This document shows positions 37,715 through 50,705 of a DNA stretch of 64,000 bases, piece by piece. This DNA comes from Hexactinellida sp. DTS-2022. Lineage: Eukaryota > Porifera > Hexactinellida. The DNA is taken from positions 5,260,501 to 5,324,500 of the forward strand of contig JAPNXP010000001.1 in the NCBI GenBank assembly GCA_028753945.1. Direction: 5' to 3'. Within the stretch, counting starts at the first letter, position 1; every line of letters begins with the position of its first letter. The notes under the pieces are model-generated. The model did no database searches. It saw only the letters and a list, made by a program, of their open reading frames with translations, and had not been told where the DNA came from. The position numbers and the translations under genes are program-made.

Positions 37715-38744
37715 TAGTTGTTATGAAATATATAATCTTTTTTTTCAATAGGTAATTAGAAGCCTACTCGATCTACAAGTTGAATCAATATAATAATAAC
37801 GAGTTGAAACAATAGAATTAGATTTAACACTTTCAATTGAACTGAATTGTTAGTAAACAAAGGAATCTTGCAACTCAATTGTGGCACAAACGAAACCCAA
37901 TTAAAAATTCGTGCACTGTGAAAAGGTGTAGAATTTAATTCTCTATCGAATGCATATAAATTAAATATTCGCGCACTATTTATTGTTCTTTTTCAAATAT
38001 TAAACAGGTGCAAAAATGTGTCCAAAAAATGTAATAAAAAATCGTGACCCCAGGTGCACATCTGTAACCCATGAGACACATATCGTGAAAATTTGGGCTC
38101 TTAGTTTACAAAACTCTGTTCTGTGGACGATCTACGGACTAATAATAATAATAAAAAATCCAAAATTGCAGCCTGTGCCGACGCAAGTTCCTTTGGTGGC
38201 ACTATATTTTGGTGGTGGTTTATTGATAGTGCCTCCATAGGAACATGCTGTCGGCGCAGGCTGCAATTTTGGATTTTTTTTCCGCCATGTCATCATCACT
38301 ATGAAGGTGTTAAATTATTTCAGAAAGGTGTTTCAGAAGGCAACGACCCTTAGAGTCGTGGAAGTTTCCATTTTGCTCACTTCGTTTCAAAGATATTCAA
38401 GTTTCAGAAGAATATTATAAGTGATGAGTCAGCATTTTTTATGTGAGTGTTGGGTCATCACCCAACACCAACTAACCCATTTTATATGTCGAATTAAAAA
38501 AATTGTAAAAATACATTTTTTTAACGATGTCATCATCACCTCAAGGTGTCAATACCCACTTGTATAGGTGGTACCTGGCATAAGGACCAATTGATAAATT
38601 GAAAGTTTGTTTATATCTTGTATCATCTCTGAGATTAATGAAATTTAGCTAATTAACATAAAAATTTAATTAATGTATTAATTATTTAACACCATTATTA
38701 TATACAGCAAAATAAATTAAGTTCAATTATTTGCAATTATTATT
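37715..38744 (+). repeat. Second copy of the near-identical 1.03-kb duplication
   Basis: Partner of 35081-36110. Both share rare variants such as CTGTAGTTGTTATG, GACGCAAGTTCC in the hairpin and CGTGGACGATC(T) before the slot. Identity drops at both ends, as expected for a gene-conversion tract or a recent unequal exchange. Confidence 0.8.
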
Positions 38745-40555
38745 AATTTAAATTTAATTTCACTATCATATTTGAATTCAGCGCACTCGATACCCTAATA
38801 ATCTAATTGGAACCGTTTCTCTAAGTTAAACACAGAGCGAATTAATTAGAATTAAATATCTCATGTATCCATTGTTCAAGAATATTCTGAGCAGAAATAA
38901 ATATAATCACATAATCTGTTGTTGTTATGGAATGTAAAATCTTAGTTTTCAATTAGAAAATAGAAGCCTACTCGATCTCACAAGTTGAATCAATGTAATT
39001 ATCACAAGTTGAAACAATAGAATTCGATTTAACACTTCAATTGAACTGAAGTGTTAGTAAACAAAGGAAACTTGCAACTCAATTGTGGCACAAACGAAAC
39101 TCAATTTAAAAAATCGTGCACTGTGAAAAGGTGTAGAATTTAATTCTCTATCGAATGCATATAAATTAAATATTTGTGCACTATTTATTGTTCTTTTTCT
39201 AATATTAAACAGGTGCAAAAATGTGTCCAAAAAAATGTAGTAAAAAATCGTGACCCCAGGTGCACATCTGTAACCCATGAGACACCTGTCCTGAAATTTT
39301 GGGTTTTTAGTTAATTAAACTCTGTTCAGTGGACGATCTACGGACCAAAAATAAAAAAAATCCAAAATTGCAGCCTGTGCCGACGCATGCTCCTTTGGTG
39401 GCACTATATTTTGTTGGTAGTTTATTGTTAGTGCCTCCAAAGAAACATGCTGTCGGCGCAAGCTGCAATTTTGGATTTTTTTTTTTCGCCAATTCATCAT
39501 CACTATGAAGGTGTTAAATTATTTCAAAAACGTGTTACAGAAGGCATCGACCCTTAGAGTTTCCATTTAGTTCACTTCATTTTAGAGATATTCATGTTAG
39601 AGTAGAATATAATAGCTGATGACTCACCATTTTTATATTGATTGTGGGTCATCACCCAACATCAACTAACCTATTTTAAATATCGAATTAGCAAAATTGT
39701 AAAAACACATTTTTTTAACGATGTCATCATCACCTCAAGGTGTCAAGACCCACTTGTATAGGTGGCACGTGCCATAAGGACCAATTGATAAATTGAAAGT
39801 TTGTTTCTATCTTCTATGATCTCTGAGATTTATGATATTTAATTAATTAGTATAAATAATTATTAATAATATTTATAATTTAACACCAATTTCAATGTCA
39901 ACTTATATTTATTAAGTTTAATTATTTTGTCATAAATAATAAATTAATTAATTTGGCTATCAAATTTCAATTCCGCACACTCGATAACCCCTAATAAACA
40001 AATTGGGAGCATCTATATAAGTCATATACTGACTTAATTAATTATTATTAATTACGTCAGTATATTAACAGTGTAAGAGTATTCTTGCAGAAGGAAATAT
40101 AATCACATAATCTGTCGTTGTTATGGAATGTAGAATCTTAGTTTTCAATTGAAAAATAGAAGCCTACTCGATCTCACAAGTTGAATCAATATAATAATAA
40201 CGAGTTGAAACAATAGAATTAGATTTAACACTTTCAATTGTACTGAAGTGTTAGTAAACAAAGGAAACTTGCAACTCAATTGTGGCACAAACTAAGTACA
40301 ATTTGAAAATTCGTGCACTGTGAAAAGGTGTAGAATTTAATTCTCTATCGAATGCATATAAATTTAATTTCGGGTACTATTTATTGTTCCTGTTTCAATA
40401 TTAAACAGGTGCAAAAATGTGTCCAAAAAAATGTAATAAAAAATCGTGACCCCAGGTGCACATCTGTAACCCATGAGACACATATCCTGAAAATGTGGGC
40501 TCTTAGTTAATAAAACTCTGTTCTGTGGAGAGGATACGGAAGGAAAATAATAATA

Positions 40556-41018
40556 ATAACCAAGGCAGTAAGATTAGAACTGGGCCACTATACTATAGTA
40601 TAGTCGGCACAGTAATAATAATATACCAAAGCACTAAGACCAATACTGGGCCACTATACTATTGTAAAGTCGGCACAGTAATAATAATAACCAAGGCAGT
40701 AAGATTAGAACTGGGCCACTATACTATAGTATAGTCGGCACAGTATTATTATAATAATAATAATATCTAACCAAAGCACTAAGACCAATACTGGGCCACT
40801 ATACTATAGTATAGTCGGCACAGTAATAACAACAAACCAAAGCACTAAGATTAGAACTGGGCCACTATACTATAGTATAGTCGGCACAGTAATAAAGGCA
40901 GTGATTCTAATACTGGGCCACTATACTATAGTATAGTCGGCACAGTAATAATATTAAAGGCAGTAAGATTAGAACTGGGCCACTATACTATAGTATAGTC
41001 GGCACAGTAATAATATTA
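40556..41018 (+). repeat. Module-2 palindrome mini-array (7 copies)
   Basis: Forward-oriented copies near 40583, 40652, 40718, 40794, 40864, 40916 and 40976 with AAT tracts between. Linkers run gamma, beta, gamma, beta, mixed, alpha, gamma. The mini-array is the last forward material before the orientation switch. Confidence 0.9.
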
Positions 41019-41032
41019 ATAATTAGGGAATC

Positions 41033-41195
41033 CTTATATAGAGCTGAGCTTTGTAGAGTTCAGATTTATCCCTTACTAAAAGCCCGGGCTTACTTTCTAA
41101 AGGTCAATTTCGAACTCTGGAAAAAACTGACCTTTCTCAGTGCATGAATACACATAGTGAAAAGCTCAACTCTACAAAGCTCAGCTCTATATAAG
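41033..41195. mobile_element. Small TIR element at the orientation switch
   Basis: The ends CTTATATAGAGCTGAGCTTT and their inverse (28-base TIRs) enclose about 107 bases without coding capacity. To the left the array runs forward, to the right reverse, so this element sits exactly at the inversion junction. Confidence 0.7.
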
Positions 41196-44100
41196 TAATT
41201 TCTAATAATTATATATACTAATTAATTAAATATCATAAAACTCAGAGATCATAGAAGATAGAAACAAACTTTCAATTTATCAATTGGTCCTTATGCCAGG
41301 TACCACCTATACAAGTGGGTCTTGACACCTTGAGGTGATTATGACATCGTCAAAAAAATGTATTTTTACAATTTTTTAAATTCGATATTTAAAATGGGTT
41401 AGTTGATGTTGGGTGATGACCCAACACACACATAAAAAATGCTGAGTCATCAGCTATTATATTCTACACAAACTTGAATATCTCTAAAATTATATGAACT
41501 AAATGGAAACTTCCACCACTCTAAGGGTCGATGCCTTCTGTAACACCTTTTTGAAACAATTTAACACCTTCATAGTGATGATGACATGGCGAAAAAAAAA
41601 TCCAAAATTGCAGCCTGCGCCGACAGCATGTTCTTTTGGAGGCACTATAAATAAACAACCAACAAAATATAGTGCCACCAAAGGAACATGCGTCGGCACA
41701 GGCTGCAATTTTGGATTTTTTTATTATTATTTTTATTATTTTTTCTCCGTAGACGGTGCCCTGGCCTGAGCTTTATAGTTGATGGGCTGAAACTTGGCAT
41801 GTAGGTGCGTATGGACCGTCTAATTTGCACCTGGGGTTACGATTTTTTATTAACAATTTTTTGACACATCTTTAACACCTTTCAAAATTTGTCTGGTCCA
41901 TAGCTAGAAAAATGTTTTACTAAACCCCCAAATTTTATTTCACATTTGGATTCACCATAAAATTCTGCGTCTGATGGGAGAAGAAAATTTGTTAAAATTG
42001 GTTTAATTTCTGCCATAAATGGGGGTTGAAATTCCCTTGTTTACTCAACACTTCTATTTCAATAAAACTGTGAAATCTAATTCCATTGTTTCAACTTGTA
42101 ATAATTATATTGATTTAACTTGTTAAAGCTTTCACTATCGTTTCAACTTACGATAATTAAATTGATTCAACTTATAAATTCCAGCTGGCTTCTATTTAAT
42201 TCTAGTATTACTATACAATGGATTAAATAAAATAAAATAATATAAGGAATTTGTTGACTAAACTCAAATCACCTTGGATAACATTGCTAAAATAACTAAC
42301 TAATAATATAATTTATTATCAATACATAATGAATGAATGGCATCAAACTCAAGATGGTTTAAGATAGAAACAAACTTCAAGTTTATCTACCGTTCCTTGT
42401 GACCCGGACCAATTAACAAATGCTTCTTCACACCTTGGGCGTTGATGACTTGGCGAAAAAAAATCCAAAATTGCAGCCTGCGCCGACAGCATGTTCCTTT
42501 GGAGGCACTATCAATAAACAACCAACAAAATATAGTGCCACCAAAGGAACATGCGTCGGCACAGGGTGCAATTTTGGATTTTTTTTTATTTTTTCTCCGT
42601 AGACGGTGCCCTGGACAGAGCTTTATAGTTAATGGGCTGAAACTTGGCATGTAGGTGCGATGGGACCGTCTAATTTGCACCTGGGGTTACGATTTTTGAT
42701 TAACAAATTTTGGACACATCTTTAACACCTTTCAAAATTTGTCTGGTCCATAACTCAAAATATGTTTTTATAAACCCCAAAATTTTATTTCATATTTGGA
42801 TTCACCATTAAATTTTGCGTCTGATGGGAGAAGAAAATTTTCAATAAAGGGTTTAATTTCTGCCATAAATAGGGGTTGAAATTTCTTTGTTTACTCACAC
42901 TTCAATTACTGTAAAACTGTGAAATCTAATTCCATTGTTTCAACTTGTAATATTTATATTGATTTAACTTGTTAAATCTTTCACTATTGTTTCAACTTGC
43001 AATAATTAAATTGATTTAACTTATAAATTATAGCTGGCTTCTATTTAATTGTAGTATTACTATACAATGGATTAAATATAATAATATACTTAAGGAATTT
43101 GTTGACTCAACTCAACCAACCGTGGATAACATTGCTAAATAAATAACTAATAATATAATTTATTATCAATACATAATGAATGAATGGCATTAAACTCAAG
43201 ATGGTTTATGATAGAAACAAACTTCAAATTTATCTACCGTTCCTTGTGACTCGGACCAAATAACAAATGCTTCTTCACACCTTGGACGTTGATGACTTGG
43301 CCAAAAAAAATCCAAAATTGCATCCTGTGCCGACAGCATGTTCCTTTGGAGGCACTATCAATAAACAACACAAAAATATAGTGCCACCAAAGGAACATGC
43401 GTCGGCACAGCTGCAATTTGGATTTTTTTTACTGTGCCGACTATACTATAGCATAGTGGCCCAGTTCTAATCTTACTGCCTTTATTGTATATTATTATTA
43501 CTGTGCCGACTATACTATAGTATAGTGGCCCAGTATTGGTCTTAGTGCTTTGGTTATTATTACTGTGCCGACTATACTATAGTATAGTGGCCCAGTTCTA
43601 ATCTTACTGCCTTGGTTATTATTACTGTGCCGACTATACTATAGTATAGTGGCCCAGTATTGGTCTTAGTGCTTTGGTTATTATTATTGGTCCGTAGATC
43701 CTCCACAGAACAGAGTTTTAGTAACTAATAACTGAAATTTTCAGGTTATGTGTCTCATGAGTTACAGATGTGCACCTGGGGTTACAATTTTTTATTACAT
43801 TTTTTTGGACACATTTTTGCACCTGTTTAATATTAGAAAAAGAACAATAAATAGTGCGCGAATATTCTATTTATATGCATTCGATAGAGAATTAAATTCT
43901 ACACCTTTTCACAGTGCACGAATTTTCAAATTGTACTTAGTTTGTGCCACAATTGAGTTGCAAGTTTCCTTTGTTTACTAACACTTCAGTTCAATTGAAA
44001 GTGTTAAATCTAATTCTATTGTTTCAACTCGTTATTATTATATTGATTCAACTTGTGAGATCGAGTAGGCTTCTATTTTCCAATTGAAAACTAAGATTCT

Positions 44101-47100
44101 ACATTCCATAACAACGACAGATTATGTGATTATATTTCCTTCTGCAAGAATACTCTTGCACTGTTAATATACTGACGTAATTAATAATAATTAATTAAGT
44201 CAGTATATGACTTATATAGGTGCTCCCAATTTGTTTATTAGGGGTTATCGAGTGTGTGGAATTGAAATTTGATAGCCAAATTAATTAATTAATTATTTAT
44301 GACAAAATAATTAAACTTAATAATTGTAAGTTGACATTGAAATTGGTGTTAAATTATAAATAATATTAATTATTATTTATACTAATTAATTAAATATCAG
44401 AAATCTCAGAAATCAAATAAGGTAGAAACAAACTTCCAATTTATCAATTGATCCTTGTGCCACGTAACACCTCTACAAATGGGTCTTGACACCTTGAGGT
44501 GATGATGACATCGTCAAAAAAATGTGTTTTTACAATTTTGTTAATTCGATATTTAAAATAGGTTAGTTGATGTTGGGTGATGACCCAACACTCACATAAA
44601 AAATGCTCAGTCATCAGCTATTATATTCTACTCAAACTTGAATATCTCTAAAATTAAGTGAACTAAATGGAAACTTCCACCACTCTAAGGGTCGATGCCT
44701 TCTGTAACACCCTTTTGAAATAATTTAACACCTTCATAGTGATGATGACATGGCGAAAAAAAAATCCAAAATTGCAGCTGTGCCGACAGCATGTTCCATT
44801 GGAGGCACTATCAATAAACCACCACCAAAATATAGTGCCACCAAAGGAACATGCGTCGGCACAGCTGCAATTTTGGATTTTTTTATTATTATTAGTCCGT
44901 AGATCGTCCACAGAACAGAGTTTTGTAAACTAAGAGCCCAAATTTTCACGAAATGTGTCTCATGGGTTACAGATGTGCACCTGGGGTCACGATTATTTAC
45001 TACATTTTTTTGGACACATTTTTGCACCTGTTTAATATTAGAAAAAGAACAATAAATAGTGCACAAATATGTAATTTATATGCATTCGATAGAGAATTAA
45101 ATTCTACACCTTTTCACAGTGCACGAATTTTTAAATTGACTTTCGTTTGTGCCACAATTGAGTTGCAAGTTTCCTTTGTTTACTAACACTTCAGTTCAAT
45201 TGAAGTGTTAAATCTAATTCTATTGTTTCAACTTGTGATAATTACATTGATTCAACTTGTGAGATAGAGAGGGCTTCTATTTTCTAATTGAAAACTAAGA
45301 TTTTACATTCCATAACAACAACAGATTATGTGATTATATTTATTTCTGCTCAGAATATTCTTGAACAATGGATACATGAGATATTTAATTCTAATTAATT
45401 TGCTCTGTGTTTAACTTAGAGAAACGGTTCCAATTAAATTATTGGGGTATCGAGTGCGCTGAATTCAAATATGATAGTGAAATTAAATTTAAATTAATCA
45501 TTATAGCAAATAATTGAACTTAATTTATTTTGATGTAAATAATATTGGTGTTAAATTATCTTAGATTAATTAAATATTTATCTAATTATCTAAATTTCAT
45601 TAATCTCAGAAATGATACAAGATAGAAACAAACTTTCAATTTATCAATTGGTCCTTATGCCAGGTACCACCTATACAAGTGGATGTTGACACCTTGAGGT
45701 GATGATGACATCGTCAAAAAAATGTGTTTTTACAATTTTGTTAATTCGATATTAAAAATGGGCTATTTGATGTTGGGTGATGACCCAACTCTCACATAAA
45801 AAATGCTGAGTCATCACTTATTATATTCTACTGAAACTTGAATATGTTTGAAAGGAAGTGAGTAAAATGGAAACTTCCACCACTCTAAGGGTCGTTGCCT
45901 TCCGAAACACCTCTCTGAAATAATTTAACACCTTTATAGTGATGATGACTTTGCGAAAAAAAATCCAAAATTGCAGCCTGTGCCGATAGCATGTTCCTTG
46001 GGAGGCACTATCAATAAACCACCACCAAAATATAGTGCCACCAAAGGAACATGCGTCGGCACAGGCTGCAATTTTGGATTTTATTATTATTATTAGTCCG
46101 TAGATCGTCCACAGAACAGAGTTTTGTAAACTAAGAGCACAAATTTTTACGATATGTGTCTCATGGGTTACAGATGTGCACCTGGGGTCACGATTTTTGA
46201 TTAAAAATTTTTGGACACATTTTTACACCTGTTTAATGTTAGAAAAAGAACAATAAATAGTGCACAAATATTTAATTTATATGCATTCGATAGAGAATTT
46301 AATTCTACACCTTTTCACAGTGCACGAATTTTTAAATTGGGTTTCGTTTGTGCCACAATTGAGTTGCAAATTCCCTTTGTTTACTAACACTTCAGTTCAA
46401 ATGAAAGTGTTAAATCTAATTCTATTGTTTCAACTTGTGATAATTATATTGATTCAACTTGTGAGATCGAGTAGGCTTCTATTTTCTAATTGAAAACTAA
46501 GATTATATATTTCATAACAACGACAGATTAAGTGATTATATTTATTTCTGCGAGAATATTAATGCAATGTTAATATACTGACGTAATTAATTATAATTAA
46601 TTCAGTCAGTATATGACTTATATAGATGCATCCAATTTGTTTATTAGGAGTTATCGAGTGTGCGGAATTGAAATTTGATAGCCAAATTAATTAATTAATT
46701 ATTTATTACAAAATAATTTAACTTAATAATTGTAAGTTGACATTGAAATTGGTGTTATATTATAAATAATATTAATAATTATTTATACTAATTAATTACA
46801 TATCATAAATCTCAGAATTCAAATAAGATAGAAACAAACTTCCAATTTATCAATTGATCCTTATGCCACCTAACACCTCTACAAATGGGTATTGACACCT
46901 TGAGGTGATGATGACATCGTAAAAAAAATGTGTTTTTACAATTTTGTTAATTCGATATTTAAAATGGGTTAGTTGAAGTTGGGTGATGACCCAACACTCA
47001 CATAAAAAATGCTGAGTCATCAGCTATTATATTCTACTCAAACTTGAATATCTCTAAAATGAAGTGAACTAAATGGAAACTTCCGCCACTCTAAGGGTCG

Positions 47101-47936
47101 ATGTCTTCTGTAACACCTTTTGAAATATTTTAACACCTTCATAGTGATGATGACATGGCTGAAAAAAAATCCAAAATTGCAGCTGTGCTGACAGCATGTC
47201 CCATTGGAGGCACTATCAATAAACCACCACCAAAATATAGTGCCACCAAAGGAACATGCGTCGGCACAGCTGCAATTTTGGATTTTTATTATTATTCTTT
47301 CTCCGTAGACGGTGCCCTGGGCACACTTATATACATTGAGGGCTGAAACTTGGCATGTAGATTCGGAGTCGACGTCTAATTTGCACCTGGGGTTACGATT
47401 TTGTATTAACAAATTTTTGACACATCTTTAACACCTTTCAAAATTTGTCTGGTCCATAACTCAAAAAATGTTTTACTAAACCCCAAAATTTTATTTCACA
47501 TTTGGATTCACCATAAAACTCTGCGTCTGATGGGAGAAGAAATCTTCCAATAAAGGGGTCAATTTCTGCCATAAATGGGGGTTGAAATTTCTTTGTTTAC
47601 TCACACTTCAATTTCAGTAAAGTGTTAAATCTAATTCTATTGTTTCAACTTGTAATAATTATATTGATTTAACTTGTTAAATCCTACTCTAGTGATTCAA
47701 CTTGCGATAATTATATTGATTTAACTTATAAATTCCAGCTGGCTTCTATTTAATTGTAGCATTACTATACAATGGATTAAATTAAATTAATTTATATAAG
47801 GAATTTGTTGACTTTACTCAACTCACCGTGGATAACATTGCTAAAATAAATAACTAATAATTTAATTTATTCTCAATAAGTAATGAATGAATGGCATTAA
47901 CTAAAGATGGTTTATGATAGAACCGTTAATTAATAA
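41196..47936 (-). repeat. Tandem repeat array, reverse segment 4
   Basis: Hairpins start near 41592, 42456, 43303, 44756, 45956 and 47161, with spacings 864 and 847 (A), 1453 (B plus a 260-base palindrome array), 1200 and 1205 (B). The array is entered mid-B-unit after the 41033-41195 element. It ends at GATGGTTTATGATAGAACCG, the same B/A fusion sequence used inside segment 3, then non-array DNA follows. Confidence 0.92.
43431..43690 (-). repeat. Module-2 palindrome mini-array (4 copies)
   Basis: Four copies with strictly alternating gamma, beta, gamma, beta linkers, placed immediately next to the module-1 hairpin at 43303-43430. Both palindromic modules occupy the same slot here. Confidence 0.9.
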
Positions 47937-48207
47937 CTTATTTCTTCCTTGTTCATCTGATATAAATCATATCAGTATTTGTTCCTAATCAACATTGTTA
48001 CATAATGATAACCACCATGGCCGTAGGAAGCGCCCTCCGAACCCCCGCATTTAGGGGGCCCCATAAATTCATTATTTCATTTAACAAAACTATATTACTT
48101 ATTCATTCCTATGTAGGGGCCCCCTGAAGGGGTCCGGGGGGGCCCAGGTCACATAGCTACGGCCCTGATAACTACTTACAATACATTAGAATATTATTCT
48201 TAAAAAA
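47937..48207. other. Non-array sequence holding one MITE
   Basis: AT-rich sequence between the array edge and the large foldback element. Apart from the MITE at 48016-48167, nothing is recognised. Confidence 0.4.
48016..48167. mobile_element. 152-bp hAT-like MITE
   Basis: The ends CATGGCCGTAGGAAG and (complement) CAGGGCCGTAGCTATG are flanked by ATAACCAC and ATAACTAC (7 of 8). The interior has paired GGGGGCCCC and GGGGCCCCC blocks. Confidence 0.75.
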
Positions 48208-48398
48208 ATACGTTATATCGTGACCTGCGTTATATAAGGCCTTACTACTGAGTAGATTTTGCTGGACCATGGACTACTTAAAGGCCATTGATTATTAGCT
48301 AACTTATCTTTATCTCAATTGCTATTGTTGACAGACCTGAGAATTGCATTATAATTATATAGGAAGTTAGGAACATGATATCAAGGCATACATTACAC

Positions 48399-49170
48399 CA
48401 GGGGCGTATACTTCGAGGTTGGTCATGGGGGTGCCAACATGGCACTGTTGTATGACAGTTTAACTACGTTGTATTAGTATAACCATGGATATTCCAGCCA
48501 TGACAGTTTAATTACCAATGACAATTCTACAACTTCTTTGTATGACTTCCTCAACTTGTAGTTGTATGACAGTTTAACTACCATGACAGTTTAACTACCT
48601 TGTATTATTATAACCATGGATATTCTAGCCATGACAGTTTAACTACCATGACAATTCTACAACTTATTTGTATGACTTCCTCAACTTGTAGTTCCTATTG
48701 CATGATGACGCCTTCTTTAAATAGTATTATTTCAATCAACTCTATACTCATACATACTATAAATCGCTGAGAAACAAATGATAGTATAACTAACACAAAC
48801 ATAAAAACTATTTGAAAGAATGCGTCATTATGCAATAGGAACTACAAATTGAGGAAGTCATACAAAGAAGTTGTAGAATTGTCATGGTAGTTAAACTGTC
48901 ATGGCTGGAATATCCATGGTTATACTAATACAAGGTAGTTAAACTGTCATACAACAGCACAAACCCACTTACACCAAATAGAGACATTTGGTAGTCGAAT
49001 ACCGACAATTTGAAGCTGTTTGCTCCAAATCGCGTTAATTTCCTTCGGCTTATAATAAGGTATTCTACATCTTAGCACAACCGGCACTACCAAGCATTTC
49101 GCCTTGGCAAGGCAACAGAAGATCATGGGGGTACCATGCATCCCCGGCACGCCCAAAGTTTACGCCACTG
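48399..49170. mobile_element. hAT-like MITE in the left foldback arm
   Basis: The ends CAGGGGCGTATACTTCG and (complement) CAGTGGCGTAAACTTTGGG. The left target copy is CATTACAC; the right copy reads CATAACAC only after the neighbouring MITE (49174-49507) is removed with one GCAT, showing that the neighbour jumped into this element's 3' edge. The host arm's paired sequence supports the same junction. Confidence 0.75.
48446..48956. mobile_element. Palindromic MITE, GCAC target duplication
   Basis: The ends TGTTGTATGACAGTTTAACT and inverse are flanked by GCAC on both sides (48442-48445, 48957-48960). It lies inside the hAT-like MITE. Arms of about 250 bases contain short direct repeats (ATGACAGTTTAACTACC, CCATGGATATTC(C/T)AGCC). 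TGT...ACA ends with a 4-bp duplication recall the Ginger-type pattern; this is inference. Confidence 0.78.
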
Positions 49171-49173
49171 CAT

Positions 49174-49507
49174 ACATACCTGCCAACCTATTTGAGACAT
49201 ATCCCTGTACGAGGCTCCTATTTCCCCCTGTACATTGGCCAAAATCCCTGTACACCCCAAATAATCTTTCTTGGAAAGGTGAAAACATTAGTTTATATAG
49301 ACTGTACAGGGAATCCCTGTATTCTCGAATGGGGACAGAGTATTTGCACAGAACAAAATGCTATATTTAGATGGTGTAGACATGTTTAGGTATTATTAAT
49401 AGACTCACAATCAATATTTTTCCCTAGTTAAAAATCCCTGTACGGTGAGCCAAATGGTCAAAATCCCTGTACTGTACAGGGAATCCCTGTACGGTTGGCA
49501 GGTATGT
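49174..49507. mobile_element. MITE with TCCCTGTAC repeats, GCAT target duplication
   Basis: The ends ACATACCTGCCAACC and GGTTGGCAGGTATGT are flanked by GCAT (49170-49173, 49508-49511). Internal short repeats of (A)ATCCCTGTAC and GTACAGGGA occur six or more times near both ends. There is no coding capacity; the open frames at 49104-49389 are chance. Confidence 0.78.
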
Positions 49508-50357
49508 GCATAACACCCTTTAGAATTGTGATCTATCACCATTTATTACGTAATCGCTATTTTTCTAAGGAATTATCGTGTTTTTATTGCTTGCTTTTAA
49601 CATAGTCAAACGCGTTATAAATGTTCAAAATTGGAACATGAGGATGTTCCTAACTAGTTGAATGAAATTATAAATGGAATGTTGACACACATTCCTCGGT
49701 TGCCAGGGAAATGTAGATTTCTTAAAATGAGCAATAACTCAAAAACTCTCTATTTTATGTAAACTATGCTAGTACTGATCTATCCGCAATTGGTAACTTC
49801 CTATTCATTGATAATACATTTTTCTAGGCCTAACTTCAATAATCTTTGAGATAATGAGATTATTAGCACTTAATTCTTTATATGGTAATACACTCATTAC
49901 CTCAAAAATTATTGTAGTTAGGCATATATAATGTATTATCAATGAATAGGAAGTTACCGATTGCGGATAGATCAGTACTAGCCTAGTTTACATAAAATCG
50001 ATAGTTTTTGCGTTATGGCTCATTTTTGGAAATATACATTTCCCTGGAAACCGAGGAATGTGTCAACATTCCATTTATAATTTCGATATATTTCATTCAA
50101 CAAGTTATGGACATCCTCGTGTTCCAATTTTGAACATCTATAACGCGTTTAACTATGTTAAAAGCAGGCTATAAAAACACGACAATTCCTTAGAAATATA
50201 GCGGATACGTAATAAATGGTGATAGATCACAATTCTAAAGGGTGTTATGTATGCCTTGATATCATGTTCCTAACTTCCTATATAATTATGATGCATTCTC
50301 AGGTCTGTCATTACTAGCTATTGAGATAAAGATATGTCAGCTAATAATGAACGACGT

Positions 50358-50551
50358 TGTTTTGACATATTTGTTCCGGCTGCAAATTGGTTCCGCCCGG
50401 AACCAATTTGTCATAAATTGGTGTTTTAACAAATTAGTTCCGGGCTAAATTTAGAGTGTAAATCATTTCTATGGGTTTGTCTATTCCGTAGCAAATTCGT
50501 TCCGGCTTAATTTATACTAGTAATCACACTTAGACGGTTTCCTTATGCAAC
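50358..50551 (+). repeat. Left TIR of the Ginger-type element
   Basis: Starts TGTTTTGACATATTTG and ends TTCCTTATGCAAC. No mismatch to the right TIR was found on reading. Inside are GGTTCCGCCCGGAACC and related TTCCGG palindromic subrepeats, likely transposase sites. Confidence 0.88.
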
Positions 50552-50651
50552 TTAAGTTACACTTATGCAATCACCACCCTAATTAACAATTTTCCAGATA
50601 TCACTACCATCATAATCACATTTGAACAGTTTGCTTGGGTTCAGAAGTACG

Positions 50652-50657
50652 TATAAA
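50652..50657 (+). promoter_or_regulatory. Possible TATA box of the Ginger transposase
   Basis: TATAAA lies 48 bases upstream of the chosen ATG (50706) and about 100 bases inside the left TIR. Position fits a core promoter, but in AT-rich DNA the motif is weak evidence. Confidence 0.25.
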
Positions 50658-50705
50658 TAAAAATTTGCACTGATAGAAATATATCAGTTTTTCATTTCTT
50701 TTTTG

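Larger units (their letters stand above)
21644..40555 (+). repeat. Tandem repeat array, forward segment 3 (longest)
   Basis: Sixteen module-1 hairpins start near 21644, 22488, 23748, 24594, 25818, 26666, 28080, 28993, 30423, 31631, 33112, 34313, 35520, 36950, 38153 and 39354. Spacings fall into A (844-848, 913 with a palindrome), B (about 1201-1260) and fused B-A (1414-1430). From 21.6 to 26.7 kb A and B alternate strictly; from 30.4 kb B dominates. Fused units join at TGTAAAATCTTA(A)CGGTTCTATCATAAACC in each case, so the fusion happened once and was copied. Single module-2 palindromes sit in the slots near 23689-23745 and 28936-28990. No coding sequence is credible. Confidence 0.92.

Noticed and set aside
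49104-49389. Overlapping open frames of 65-88 residues
   Set aside because: They lie across two MITE ends and contain the MITE's repeated TCCCTGTAC words.
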